Assembly: GCA_035771175.1 (NCBI GenBank)
Contig: CM069589.1
Location: 28,104,201 to 28,168,200, forward strand
Direction of reading: 5' to 3'
Length of the DNA: 64,000 nucleotides
DNA from: Paratinospora sagittata
Taxonomy: Eukaryota; Streptophyta; Magnoliopsida; Ranunculales; Menispermaceae
Numbering within the stretch: the first letter of the stretch is position 1; each line of letters begins with the position of its first letter. Made by a program: the position numbers and the translations under genes. Below, in pieces: positions 21,641 through 33,531 of this stretch. The notes under the pieces are model-generated. The model was given only the letters and a program-made list of their open reading frames with translations, was not told where the DNA came from and made no database searches.

Positions 21641-23218
21641 TACACTCTTCAGTAAGCTTCACTATCTCGAATTCTTCCAACTTCCTCTTTTTCAACATAA
21701 CTTCCTTCATGAACTTCATGTAGTTTTGCATTTGCTCCAGTGCATATGCAAAAAGAATGTTAATGTGAATCTTTTTGAAAATATCAAGAAACTTGGCGAA
21801 TTGCTCACCAATCTTTTTCTTTTGGAATATTTGAGGAAACGGAGTAGGAGTTTTGAGTTTAGGGAGGGTTATCCGTGAAAGTGATAGAACTAGGCCGGTA
21901 GGGCCACTCATGCGATTTCTCCCCCTTGGATGACTCGGTGTCCTTCTCTTTATTTCGCTCGGCCTCAGTGCTCGGCTCGTCATGTACATCACTAAGTTTT
22001 GATGGTGATGTTATGCTTGGGCTATGATGATCAGTCCCTTGCACTTCCTTCCCACTTCTCAAGATGATGGTGTGGCACTGCTCTTTTGGGTTTACCTTAG
22101 TGTTGCTAGGTAGTGACCCCCTCTGTTGGGCATTCACAGTTGAGGCTAGTTTCCCTGCTTGAACCTCCAAATTCTTTATAGATGCCTTGGTTTCCATAAT
22201 GAAGAACCCAACATATCTTCCAAGGCGGCTTCTTCTCTTGAGCTTGAGTGTAGATACCCAGTGGAGGTTGCAATGTATTTCTTGTATTTGTATAAGAAAA
22301 GTTCTCATGATTTCTAATACCCAGATCATATTGATTTGGTAAAGGTTGATTACCCCTATGGTTGGTGTACCCCCGGTTGTTTATAAATTGAACTTGCTCC
22401 TCTTGTACTTCATTTCCCAAAGAACCCATGGATAAAGTCGCCGCCTTTTCAATAGACGGTTGTGCACTTTGAGCAGTAAGCACAACAAGTTGGTTGGCAA
22501 TGCTTGGCATCTGTGCAGAGAGAAATGTGAATAGATCAGCTTCATGTAGACCGACCGCCGCATCAACCAATGTCCGTGTGGAGAATGTCATCCCATTGTA
22601 GAACAATTGAATCTGTAGCCAATCTTGGAATCCTTGTTGAGGACACTTCCTCAAGAGTTCTTTAAACCTTTTCCATGCCTCTTAAAGTGACTCCGCCTCT
22701 TGTGGCTTGAATTGCCCAATCTCAGCTCTTAGTTGGGCGGTCTTGGCCTATGGAAAAAACTTTTGTAAGAACTTTTGTACCACCTCATGCCATGTGGCTA
22801 TGCTTCCAGGTTGCAAAGATTGCAACCATGCTCGTGTTTTGTCTCTTAATGAAAAAGGGAACAATCTCACTTGTATGGTGTCCTCAGTAACACCATTCAT
22901 CTTAACTGTATCACATATCTACAAGAAGGTGGTGATGTGGATAGTGGGATCTTCAATAGGAGATCCCCTATACCGATGTTGTTGCACCGTCGAGATCAAC
23001 GCTGATTTCAGCTCAAAATTGTTCACGTTGATAGGAACATGAACTATACTTGAATAATTCTCATTGATGACCGGCTTGAGGTAGTCTCTCAAGGTCAACC
23101 GATGTTGATCATCAGCCATTGCTTCAGTTTCTCTTCTTCTCTCTTCCCTCAGTCTTCTAATAGTAAGTTCAATCTCGGGATCGAACGGTAGTACTTCAAA
23201 ACTTCTTGCTCCTTGCAT
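21641..23218 (-). pseudogene. Athila-type gag, frameshifted
   Basis: Starts near MQGARSFEVLPFDPEIELTI at 23218. The hallmark NNFELKSALISTVQQHRYRG of Athila/Tat gag is near residue 65, followed on minus by RLFPFSLRDKTRAWLQSLQP, then RKCPQQGFQDWLQIQLFYNG (22654 downward) and a Q/N-rich region. Frames change near 22919 and 22106, and stops occur at about 22752 and 22685. The role in an intact element is the structural capsid precursor. Confidence 0.8.
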
Positions 23219-23382
23219 AAACTCTTGAAGTCCCTATAAAACAGAAATGAAGTATAAAGTAGTAAAAACTAAAATAAACAAAGAAAGAAAATTTCAAAAA
23301 ATAAATCAAAATAAATAAATAAAAATAAAATCTAAATTAAAATCAGAGTTACTAACACAACATTAGTGAGAACTAGTAATTA

Positions 23383-23400
23383 TCCCCGGCAACGACCCCA
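23383..23400 (-). other. Primer binding site, Athila/Tat type
   Basis: The minus strand reads TGGGGTCGTTGCCGGGGA six bases downstream of the 5' LTR end, one or two changes from the Athila/Tat consensus. Confidence 0.85.
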
Positions 23401-23406
23401 AAAACT

Positions 23407-24759
23407 TGTTACATGCAAACCCACAAGCGTATGGTATCAAATTATAATATAGTCTGATAAGATATTGGGTATCGTCCTCAGGGATTATTACTACACTAGC
23501 TATTAGTTTTAGCCCTAATTTTATCTAGAAAACCAAATTCGAATGATTGAGTGATTAAAAGCAAAAACTAAAACAACTACGTATTAATTTAACAATGCAA
23601 TAAAAATCAAAAAGGAATATCAATGGTAGAACGGTCTAGAGGTTCCATGTCACCTCACTCTCAACTATGCCTTTAAATATATATTTATCATTAAATCAGT
23701 TTTTCATTTATAAGTCGAAAATCCTAACATTTCTAATTCCCTCTTTTGAAGCAACAACTAGAGCATGTTATTGTCTCATTGGCTTTACTCTTTCAATGAA
23801 AACCTAAGACGACAACAACTCATTAAGTTCTATGATTTCCACCTAACGACTTCAAAGGTTCTCGATCTCCTTGTGAGTCTCACGATTGCCTAGGTTATAT
23901 TTCCCAAATTCCAACCTAAGGTACCCTGTTTTGAAGCATCTACCTCAAGTCTATGATCATCTAATCCATGATCAATGAATCAAAAGCATTATACCCAGAG
24001 AAATCTAAATAAACTATAGAAACTTTATTAACAATAATTAAACCATAAAACTAGACATAGTATCAAGCTTGGATCAATCTACACCTCTAGAAAGAGGCTT
24101 TAGTTCATGACTAAATACATAAAAACATGAAATATAAGTTCGAACATGAATCAAAACCAAGTGAAACAAACTAGAATGTTGTAGAAATTGTAAATAGTCT
24201 TCAATGTAGATCTTCTTTTCCACTTCACTCCAGCCATAAAACTTAATTCTCCACTCTATTCCAATGTATCCTCCTTGAAAAACCCTAAAGTTTGATATAT
24301 AATATGCCCCAAAGTCATCCGAAATAATTAGAAAGTCCTTCTTTAGAAAAATCATCCAAGTTACTAAAACGCAACTTGGAAAACCTTTCAGTGCCGCAGT
24401 GCCTAGAACCGTGTTGTTTTGCCCTTTTTTCCTTCCTTCTTGTGGACTTAGCCAATTTTCTTCCTTCCACTTCTTGACTTGGGTTCTTCATGAATCTTCA
24501 TCTAGGCTTCTCATATATTGTGTCCATCATTCATGCTCACTTTCACACATCTAAATACCTACAAAACAATGCAAAACAAGTAATTAACACACTCAAAACA
24601 TAAATTGATCTAACATATAAACTAACAAACCGAAATAATGCATAAAAACCAATTTATTCCTAAACTAACAAATGCTTCAAAACTAACATAAACACACTAA
24701 ACTAATGTATAAAATATCTTAAAACATGCTCTAAAACCTATCTAAATATGCAACTATCA
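23407..24759 (-). repeat. 5' LTR of the Athila-like element
   Basis: 1353 bases, sense start TGATAGTTGCATATTTAG, end GTTTGCATGTAACA. Closely similar to 17721-19136 throughout except for the shortened GC-rich block near 24388-24412 and scattered substitutions. Confidence 0.85.
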
Positions 24760-27299
24760 TTTGGTTCTATCGCTATCAACTCCTCATATGGAATTTGACT
24801 CGTATTGCATTATTAATTCCTACAAGAGATATGGGGGTGAGCTAATGCCCAGTGGATCACTTAAACAATATTCTTGAACTCTTATTTATTAATAGCATAA
24901 TATATCAAATCCAACTAGATATTCAAACAAGTGCATACATTACGCTGTAACATTAATTTGTTTTAAGTGTCGTCACTAACCATCCATTTGGGTTATAGAC
25001 CACCCAGACAGAATCACCTTTTTCCTCTAAGCTCCTCTTAAATAGAGTCTGAAATTCACTGGCCGTTGTGGCACATAACCTTGGCCTTTCGGAACTCCCC
25101 AGGCTAGGCCACGACACCTTTCAATGTATTGTTATCTTTTTAGTGTGTCTTTAGTGAGGCAAATAATATAACTAACATACCAACATGGTCAATGTAATCT
25201 ATTAACATATCATGTCATTATAAAACTAATTATTGAATAATACACAACAACTCATATCATATCTTTCCATATGATTATCATAATTAAAAGAGCATGTCAA
25301 TGTTCATCTAATTTAAACTTCCAATCAACAATAAAAGCACGCAAGGCATATTGATCATGGAATGTTCAATAGCAAGCATAACATGTACATATGAAATACA
25401 ATAATGACTACCATGCAAATGATTTAAGAGAGAAATCACACACACACATCTAATTAGACATGACATAACATGCTAGAAAAAAATAAGAATAAAAGAAAAA
25501 GTCAAAGATCACTCCCACAGGTCACGCATCCCACTGGTCGATCAATCAGATTCGTCAACACGTGATGCTTTCAACCTATATACACTCGTATTATATTCCC
25601 GTTAGTTGCGTGTGCCTACATATATATTATCTTACGTAAGGTATAAATAATATATTACAATATCTTGCAATACTTATATCTTTATATATGAGATATACAT
25701 AATATAAAATAATATATTTATATATACTTGTAAGTGTGGCAACTTATGAAAGTTGCAGAGAGTACGTTAGTGATGATGGAGGTGTCACTGCCACCACCAT
25801 ATAACATATGTAAATATATAAGATACATATATACATTATGATGTATACATATTAGTGGGTATTATATATATAATGTAGTGTACACATGTATAATATATAT
25901 AATATATATGTATATACACGGTATAATATAATACAACCTAACCCACATATAATATTATATAACATAATTTGTATAACCTAATATAATATATCATCTTGTC
26001 TATAATAATCCACACATATACAATATTATATGCATAATAATATAATATTATATACTATCTCATTTTCTCATATGTTATGTTCACTACAACTTGCAGAGGA
26101 GAAAACAGAGAGAAGAAAGAAAGACGAGGGAAGAAAGAGAAAGAGAGGAGGAGGGAAAATTAGTGGGGAGGATCTATGAGGTATTCATCTTCCCCAAAGC
26201 ATGAGAACAAGTTTCTGAAAATGGAGATCATCTTCTCCAAAACATGAGAACAAGTTTCCGAAAGTGGAAACAGGGTATCGTGATTGTCAAGTTGTTACTA
26301 CTTATTACAGCATTTGGGTTGCCAGTTTCAATGTGATTTCATGTGAAGGTTAATGTCCTATATTCCCAAGTTGAAAAGGGGATAAAAGAGGGACGTTAAG
26401 AAAAATAGATAATGGACAGCTCTACTTGTTACCATTAACAACAAAAACAGAACAAAAGTAAAGTAATGAAAGAAGAAGAAAAAGATGAACTCACCGTGAA
26501 TGCTCTCCCGGTTTTCTGACAGCATCGCTTTCCTTTGTTATTGGTTCGTGAGAGAATAATGAAGTTCTAGAGGACGAGAGAGAAGGAAAGAGGATGGCGG
26601 AGAGGTGAAGAGTATACTTTATTTAATGAAGTGGAGTGATTGGTGCTTGTTACGGGTGGTGGGTGCATAATATATAAACTATGCAAGAAAAGAAGTGGCT
26701 TGGGCACCACCACCACTATAATGATTAGATAATGTATAAAGCATGACTACATGTAAATTATACAATAACTAGGTGGGTGCCGCCATTATAGGGTGGTGAG
26801 TACGTTACCCACACCACATGGGGTAGTGGTGGGTGCCACTATTGTTATTTTTATTTTGTTTTGTTTATATATATATATATTTTTAATGTGTACTACTCCA
26901 TCAATCTAGACATATCATATAATACAAACATGTGAAAAAGACACTATCAACTATTCTCTATAACTTTTCTTTGCAAGTTTTCGTTTGAATACAACTGAAT
27001 TCAGAAAAAAAATAGTAATTAATTGGCAAAATAATTGGTTAATCAAATTTGGGGACCCCAAAGTGATCTTACACACCACTGATCACAATAATTGGTTTAT
27101 TTAATAATATTTTTTTATTATAAAATAATGTAAGCGGAATCTAGAAGTTTGATTTTTTTTCAAGGTATTACAACCCTAATAACCACACATTCACCCTATT
27201 CTAAGGCCATGTACATACGTATATGCGTACAAATATGCTTGACAATACGTATAAGTCAACATACAAGTTTGACTTGTAGGTATGGGGCGTTACATCCTT

Positions 27300-27440
27300 A
27301 CTAGTGGAACACATTCCATATTGCTGGCACATGTTCCAGCAGTAGGGAACACACTCCTTCGGGCTGGAACGCATGTTTTGGCTTGATTTGGTCTCTAGAG
27401 CTAAAGAGCATGTTCCAAGGTGTTTTTGCCTATAAATAGC
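27300..27440 (+). promoter_or_regulatory. GGAACACATTCC array and TATA box of the Tekay LTR
   Basis: Self-complementary words GGAACACATTCC (27306-27317), GGCACATGTTCC, GGAACACACTCC, GGAACGCATG and GAGCATGTTCC occur within about 115 bases, directly before TATA CTATAAATAG (27430). Confidence 0.65.
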
Positions 27441-28550
27441 CCGATTTTTCGTCATTTTAAACCTTTCCAACTTTGGCTAAAAGGAGAGAACTCTAGAGTG
27501 ACGATTTGGGGGTGCTTGTGGGAGATCCAAAAGGGCTCAAAGGTGATTCCTTAGGGTGCATTAAGGCTCCCAAACACTAAAACAAGAGGATTTGAGGTAT
27601 AATTTCTCACTTTTCTTGGTTAATCTTCATGGTTTTGGGTTTTCTTGTTTCCCAAGTCATCTTGCTCAAGTTATGTTTATGAAATTTTATGGGTTTCTTA
27701 ATATATAAATAATAGTTTTGAAAGATTCTTAGTGTTTTTAAACATGTTTTTAATAAATAAAAAAAAAAACTGAGATTAAGGTGAGTTTGTGAACATGTGG
27801 GTTTTGCTTATTCATCAAGAAACAAAGGGGTTTTTGACTTAGTTGTACGATACTTGTTCCCTCTAGTTATTTCTTGAAGATTTAGTTATTGTAGATGAAA
27901 TAATGGAGAAAAAAAATACATACATTCATTTACTTTGAGAGATTTCTTGCTCATCAAGAAATCAAGGAAGATGTGTCTTGGTTCACATGAGACTTACCCA
28001 TTTTGATTTATTAATTTGGAAACATTGATGTTTGGGTAAAATGATATTAAATGAACCTAGAACCAAGATTTGATGGGTAGTTGGACTTAAAACACCCAAA
28101 TTAGCCTAGATTTGGCTACTAACAAAGGGTTGGAAACCAAACCCTTGTGATAATATGATGAGATGGGAAAACCATTCTCAAGGGTTCAATCAAAAATGAA
28201 CTGATGTTAGATGATAGTTGGATCCGTTTAAGTTGGAAATCGATTAAGGATGTATGGTTTTATATGCCAGGAAGTGAGAAACCAACAAAGTGAGGTGAAG
28301 GTTTCCAAAATGGTGAACTAGTTGGTAAGAGTGTCACTGAGAGTAGATTCCATTCTCCCATCATATGCATATCATCGTGGCTATAAAAGTTGTTTTATAT
28401 CATGATTCATGCCCATATATTATTGAATGATGCTAGCATGAGATGTGTAGAAATGATAAAATTTTACAAGTATGAAGTAGACAAACATGCCTATAACGTG
28501 TCTTTGTTTATTATGTATACACTTGTATCTTAATGAGAGGATCATGTTTG

Positions 28551-30431
28551 TGTTGACCTAAGTGATTTTCCATTTAGTCTTCTCTTTAAGTGTTTTGATA
28601 CTAACAAACAATATAACTTTCGATGCTAATGATTTCATCTAGTATATTTCAACACCTAAAGAGAAGAAAAGGCAATGCAAGATCCAAGACTTCAAGTTCA
28701 AGAAGTCCCTCAAGCAAAGGATCAAAGAAAAAGATCAAATGCACTTAAATCTTGGAATATTGGACATCTTGAAGGAATGAAGACAAAGAGGTAAAGAGTC
28801 CTTGTGTGTCTAGAATTAAGATATAACTTACTTGCTTTCATCTTTGCTCAGTCATTCTTAAAAATCATGCATTCATACTTCACATATGCTTAGTTTTGTT
28901 AAAATTCATTAAGTTTTCTTCAAAAATGATTTTCAAGTGTTCAAACATGTTTGGTTTATGCTCTTAAAGTATCTCAAACTTGTTTGAATCATATTTGCAC
29001 TTGTTTTAATCAAAATCACATTTCTACAAAGTTTTCCAAGAACTTTTATGTTTAAGTTTTCAAGTTCAACTTGTTTTGAACTTGGACTTGTTCTCTTTGT
29101 TTTAAATGTTTTCAAAGTGTTTTAATCATCAAACTTAATATATTTCAATCATATTTTTTTGCCAAAATAAGCCCATAAAGAAAGATTATGGCAACCCAAG
29201 TTTTTACACTCAAATTATCCTCAAATAAACTCAAACTCATTCAAAGTATTTGTTATATTTCTCTGATGGATTTGGAAATTGTTCTAATGGATGCAAAGTA
29301 ATCTTTCCATGAATTTTAAGTTATAATATGCCTATATTTGGTGTAGGATAGGTCGGGTAATCAAACGGAACAAATTTGCAAAATTGTTGCCAGACCCGAG
29401 AAGTGCGCTCCTGCCCTATTTCTGGGTTCTGGGCTTGCAGTTTTACAGAGCAACGTATTCCTACCTTGGAGCAGCATGCTGGTGACTTCTTAGAGCAATT
29501 CCAACGGTCAAAAAATAGCTTTTTGAGCCCCCAATGGCCATATTTTCGTGTCTAATGACTAGAACTTGTTTCTGACCCATAAATACATTTTCTCTGACCA
29601 TTTTAAAGACAAGAGAGACACAAATGTGAATCTAGGGAGTGCTCTTCAAAATCTAAGGATTTGCATCATTTCAAAAACCCTAGAATAGGAAAAATGATTT
29701 GAAGAAATGATTTTTCTCAAGTGTTTTTGTTGTGCATCATTCAAAGTGTTTTCAAATGCATACTTGAGCAACATTGAAGTAAGGAAGGTAAAATACATTA
29801 TTGTAAGGTCTCTCTCTCTCTTTGAGCTTAAATCTCCATATCTTGTATTTGAGTATTTGCATTGTCGAGCTTCATTTGTAATTGTTCTATTCACTTAGAT
29901 ATCATACATTATAATCATTGTACTTAATCTTTTGGTTTATTTCTAGTTGAAATAAACCAAGTAAAGTGATTCAATATCACTTGTGATTCCAAGGTTGGAA
30001 TCAAGGTATAGTTTCACCCTTTATCTTGAAAAGGGTCAAGTGGTTCATCCTTAGCCCATGAAAAGGATATTCGTTTATTCCTTATCCCACAAAAAGATGT
30101 TATAGGTTTGTCCTTAGCCCGTAAAAGGATAGGTTTGTCTTGAACCTATAAAAAGACAATTGTAACGGTTTGATTCACACCCGTGAAGTGATTCCAAGTT
30201 TAGTGGAATCCTAGATAAGGTTTCTCTAAGCGCGGAGTAAGAAAAGGATTTCTAAACCACGATAAAATCACTGTGTGCAATTCTTTCATTTTCGCACTTT
30301 ATTTATGCACATTGATTTTATTTTAAGTACATAACTTAAATTAATCGAAGGATTTTCACAAAGAACTTATAAAAATTCAAAACCAACCATTACACCCAAT
30401 TCACCCCCCTCTTGGGTGTCTTCCAGCTTGT
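28551..30431 (+). mobile_element. Ty1/copia solo LTR, TSD GTTTG
   Basis: Perfect GTTTG duplication at 28546-28550 and 30432-30436. Starts TGTTGACC; the 3' part has the typical CCAATTCACCCCCCTCTTGG. The last bases read CTTGT instead of CCAACA, so the terminus is altered. Motif array near 29395-29510 (AAGTGCGCTCC, AACGTATTCC), TATA CATAAATAC at 29578-29586, and serial hairpins at 30016-30160 (for example ATCCTT...AAGGAT at 30047/30063 and GTCTT...AAGAC at 30137/30153). Confidence 0.8.
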
Positions 30432-31269
30432 GTTTGCTTGATTTAGATAGCATGTTTAGGAGACATTGATGTTGATTATCATGGATATGAAATGTTTTAG
30501 AATAGTAGCATTCCTTTTATCTTGTAGTATGAGTTGTACATGTGATAAATCTATTATTCTATGAACACATACTTGCTTATTATTGTCATGCATAAACTTT
30601 GGGTATGGTTCCATTTGGTTGGTTGTTAGAAGTAACCAATACTAAGATGTATGTGAGTAGGCCTAATGGGAGAAGCTTTGTAGGAAGGACGTCTAGGAGA
30701 CTCCCATTGGTAAATATTCACTCATGATAGAGATGTCATCGGCTGGACGTCTGGAAGACTTCCATTAACAACCAATCATGGGGACAAGAAACCCTATTGC
30801 TATCATAAAAACATAGATTTGATACTTTGTAAGTTGAGAAGTATCTAGGACGCATTTATATTATATGACAGGTGTAAGGTATAGGACCAATGACTTTCTA
30901 AGAGGGGATTTTGATGAGTACAAACAACATGGCTAACATCTCATTCGAAATTTCTTAAGTTATACAGTAAAGAATATCAAGATCACACCAAAACAAGTTG
31001 TAATTGCATCCAAGATCAAAGCACGAAGACAAAAATATTTCTCTATGTAATGTACGATAGATTCGATCTTAGGATGTTAGGTTTCCTATAGGTTTCTCAA
31101 CAAATTCCTTCATCATTCTTCATGTTTTCCAAATTGGTTTGATATTTATTCATATCCATTAAAATGGTTTTCCAAAATGTTTTCCATCTCATACTTAATG
31201 TTTTGATTGATCCAAAATGTTTTTGATCCACTGGAGTTGTCCTTGATTTGCAAAAATTTCATTTTTCAA

Positions 31270-31520
31270 GTGTTCAAAGCCTCCAGCGAGCTAGCCAAGG
31301 CTATAACGCACTAGCAAGCTGGTCTGGAAAATTCCAAGTCTCTAGAATAGTGATTAGCGCGCTGGAACAGAGGCCAGCGCGCTAGCCAATGCGTAAAGGT
31401 TGGGTCTCTGGAATTTGACCCAGCATGCTAGGATAGAAGATCAATGCAGTAGTGACCTGGGAACCAAAAACCAGAGCTCTCGAGAAACTAGCTAGCGCGT
31501 TAGGACAGAGCGCTTGGGCT
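31270..31520 (+). repeat. AGCGCGCTGG motif array upstream of TATA
   Basis: Words such as CAGCGAGCTAGCC, AACGCACTAGC, TTAGCGCGCTGGAAC, CCAGCGCGCTAGCC, CAGCATGCTAGG, CTAGCGCGTTAGG and AGAGCGCTTGG recur every 20-50 bases. They are palindromic around GCGC or a decayed equivalent. Confidence 0.7.
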
Positions 31521-31634
31521 TTGGAACTGTCTATAAAGCAAATTGACAATTTTGGGTTTCTCAAAAGCGACTTGTACCAACTCATTTCCCCATTTGGTGC
31601 TATGCCATTTTTTCATGTTTTTCAATGTCTCTAA

Positions 31635-33531
31635 TGTTGGCCCAGATATGTCTAAGAGGGGGTGAATTGGACACTTAGCAAATTTTAACCTTTCTTTTAA
31701 AAGTAAAAAATATTGAAAGCAGATTAAATAGAGTATAGCAAATAAACACAAGGACAATAAAAGAGATAGTACCAACAGGATTTATAGTGGTTCAGCCTCG
31801 CCTACATCCACTACCTAACCTCCTCAGTTAGGATTTGTCCAAACTCCACTAAGGATCTTCTTACGGGTGAAGACCAAACCGGTACACTTCCTCAACTTAC
31901 AGGTGTGAGCAAAATATTTTCTCAACTTCCGGGTGTGAGTAAAACCTTTACAATTTCGGGCAACACTTGCTCTATCCCGGTGACAAACCAGTCATTGATA
32001 TCAAAATACAAGATGAGATATGATTCCCTTTACTTCAAATCAAAGTAATACTTACAAAGTTTTGGATTGAACCTTTTGTTTCCAAAGATTCAACAAAATA
32101 TGTATGATGAAGTTCTGCTGAAAAACTGGTTCAAAAAGCTTTTGTATTCTTCAATGGATTTTTGAAATGATATAGATGAAGATCAACTAATCCAGAAGAC
32201 TTAATGTATTTCAAAAGTAGAGAGTAGAAGACTAACTTCCAAAAGTTTTTGCACAAGTGAAAATTGTTAATACATTTTGAATGGTTTCAGTTTTCGTATT
32301 GATAGATTGATGATCTTTGATCTGCTCTAAGGCAGCATATATATAGAAATAATAGTGCCGCAATGGACTTGGTGATTTTGGCGCACAAATTCATTTAAAA
32401 AACAACGCATACATTCTTTCCCGAAATAGATCGATTCAGCTCTGTGCAATTTATGGCGATAGCACCTGAATCTTCTGATCTTTCACGAAAGAGGAATGTT
32501 CTGATAAAGTATTAGAATGTTCTGAAAAGATTCAAAAGGTTATGAAAATTTTTGCACAGTTCTGAAAAAGTAATTAGCATCCTGATTGGTTAATCAGCGT
32601 CCTAACGCATAATGTCAACTTTGTCGTTTTGTTCCTTTGAGGGTGCTCATGAACCATAAGCGTCCTATTGAACTATGAAGTGAGGACGCTATTTAATCGT
32701 AAGCCTCCTAACTTACTTTCGTGATTAAAATGACTAAACTTCATGAGGGCACTAATCCACAATTAGCGTCCTGCCTTGTTTTAAACTATTTAAAGTCACG
32801 AGGGCGCTACTAACGAGTACACGTCCTGATATTTTAAACACAATCTAAAACAACTGAAAGACATAAGGGCACTTCTAACCGATGAGCGTCCTGATATTTT
32901 AACTTGTAAAAATAATAAGTGCGCTGAAGGATGATCATCGTCCTGAGAGTTAAAACATTTAAAACTTTGAAAACAATCAGCGAGTTGATTCTGAATCAAC
33001 ATCCTGACAAGTTCACAGGTTGACTTAAATGAGGCCGTTACTAATAAAGTAAGCGTCCTGATGAATAAGTACATTTCAACCTTGAACATTATCAGTGTCC
33101 TGACTTACCAAGTCCAGGAGGGCGTTGCTGAGACATTAGCGTCCTGATCGACACTTAAAAATAGTTTCGAATTTTTCATTTAAAACTCGATAAATACGAT
33201 TAAAATCTCGATATTTTTTGATCAAATCAAACATAGAAAATTCAATGCACATGATCGAAAATGAACTTAACTAAATCATGTAGTCATGCCTATTGTTGAA
33301 TCATATGAGAGTAAAAATTCTACAACCTGAACACAATCTAATCATACAATCTTCAAGTGGATCTTGATAATACATTCACCATGCATCATTGATTCTTCGA
33401 AACCTTCAAGTAGGATTAGATATGTCATGTATGCAGTATTATCATAAACAGAATGTGGTTTGTAATCATCAAAATTTCTTTCACATAAGGGACATACTCT
33501 TGTAAGGGACATGAGGATAATTGGTTCAACA
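31635..33531 (-). mobile_element. Ty1/copia solo LTR, family C2, TSD TCTAA/TCTAT
   Basis: Sense minus: starts TGTTGAACC at 33531, ends TGGGCCAACA at 31635. Flanks TCTAA (31630-31634) and TCTAT (33532-33536) differ at one base. Same layout as 47131-49085. It lies in the part of the host LTR downstream of its TATA box. Confidence 0.85.
32575..33150 (-). repeat. GAGGGCGCTA / AGCGTCCTGA hairpin array (C2 LTR)
   Basis: About eight units, for example near 32638, 32682, 32742, 32799, 32867, 33031 and 33116, each pairing GAGGGCGCT-like with AGCGTCCTG-like halves. Upstream, in sense, of the GAATGTTC palindromes and the TATA box near 32340. Confidence 0.8.

Larger units (their letters stand above)
17721..24759 (-). 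mobile_element. Athila/Tat-type gypsy element with gag and protease only
   Basis: Two LTRs (17721-19136 and 23407-24759) flank an internal region with primer site (23383-23400), gag, protease and a long 3' non-coding tail. Reverse transcriptase, RNase H and integrase are wholly absent: the coding part ends at 20879 and TTGGGAGGCAACCC follows within about 60 bases. The flanking pentamers TCTAG (17716-17720) and TTTGG (24760-24764) agree at 3 of 5 positions. It fits the class of terminal-repeat elements carrying only gag-type domains, dependent on an autonomous partner. Confidence 0.85.
17177..27172 (-). mobile_element. Gypsy solo LTR (LTR2) inside LTR1, TSD ACCCT
   Basis: Perfect duplication ACCCT at 17172-17176 and 27173-27177. 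On minus it starts TGTAATACCTTG and ends CGGGGTGTGACA. Without the nested Athila-like element it is about 2.96 kb, carrying the CCCACTGG / CTCACCCCCAT landmark of Tekay LTRs near 24830-24860, a purine-rich leader near 26090-26200 and A/T microsatellites at 25630-26060. No pol or primer site remains. Removing it reunites LTR1. Confidence 0.85.
15484..27294 (-). mobile_element. Tekay/Del-type LTR (LTR1), interrupted by LTR2
   Basis: Sense strand minus, starting TGTAACGCCCC at 27294. Its first 120 bases match the LTR at 42351-44485 (shared CTTAGAATAGGGTGAATGTGTG). After the insertion 17177-27172 is subtracted the match continues: GGTCCAGGTA..TACCACCCT then the opposite side of the insertion. The 3' end near 15484 (GGGGTGTCACA on minus) is less certain. 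Flanks CAACG and TCCTT are not a TSD, so one end may be truncated or recombined. Confidence 0.7.

Noticed and set aside
21348..21878. 176-residue plus frame
   Set aside because: It is antisense to the Athila protease and gag, which carry clear motifs on the minus strand.
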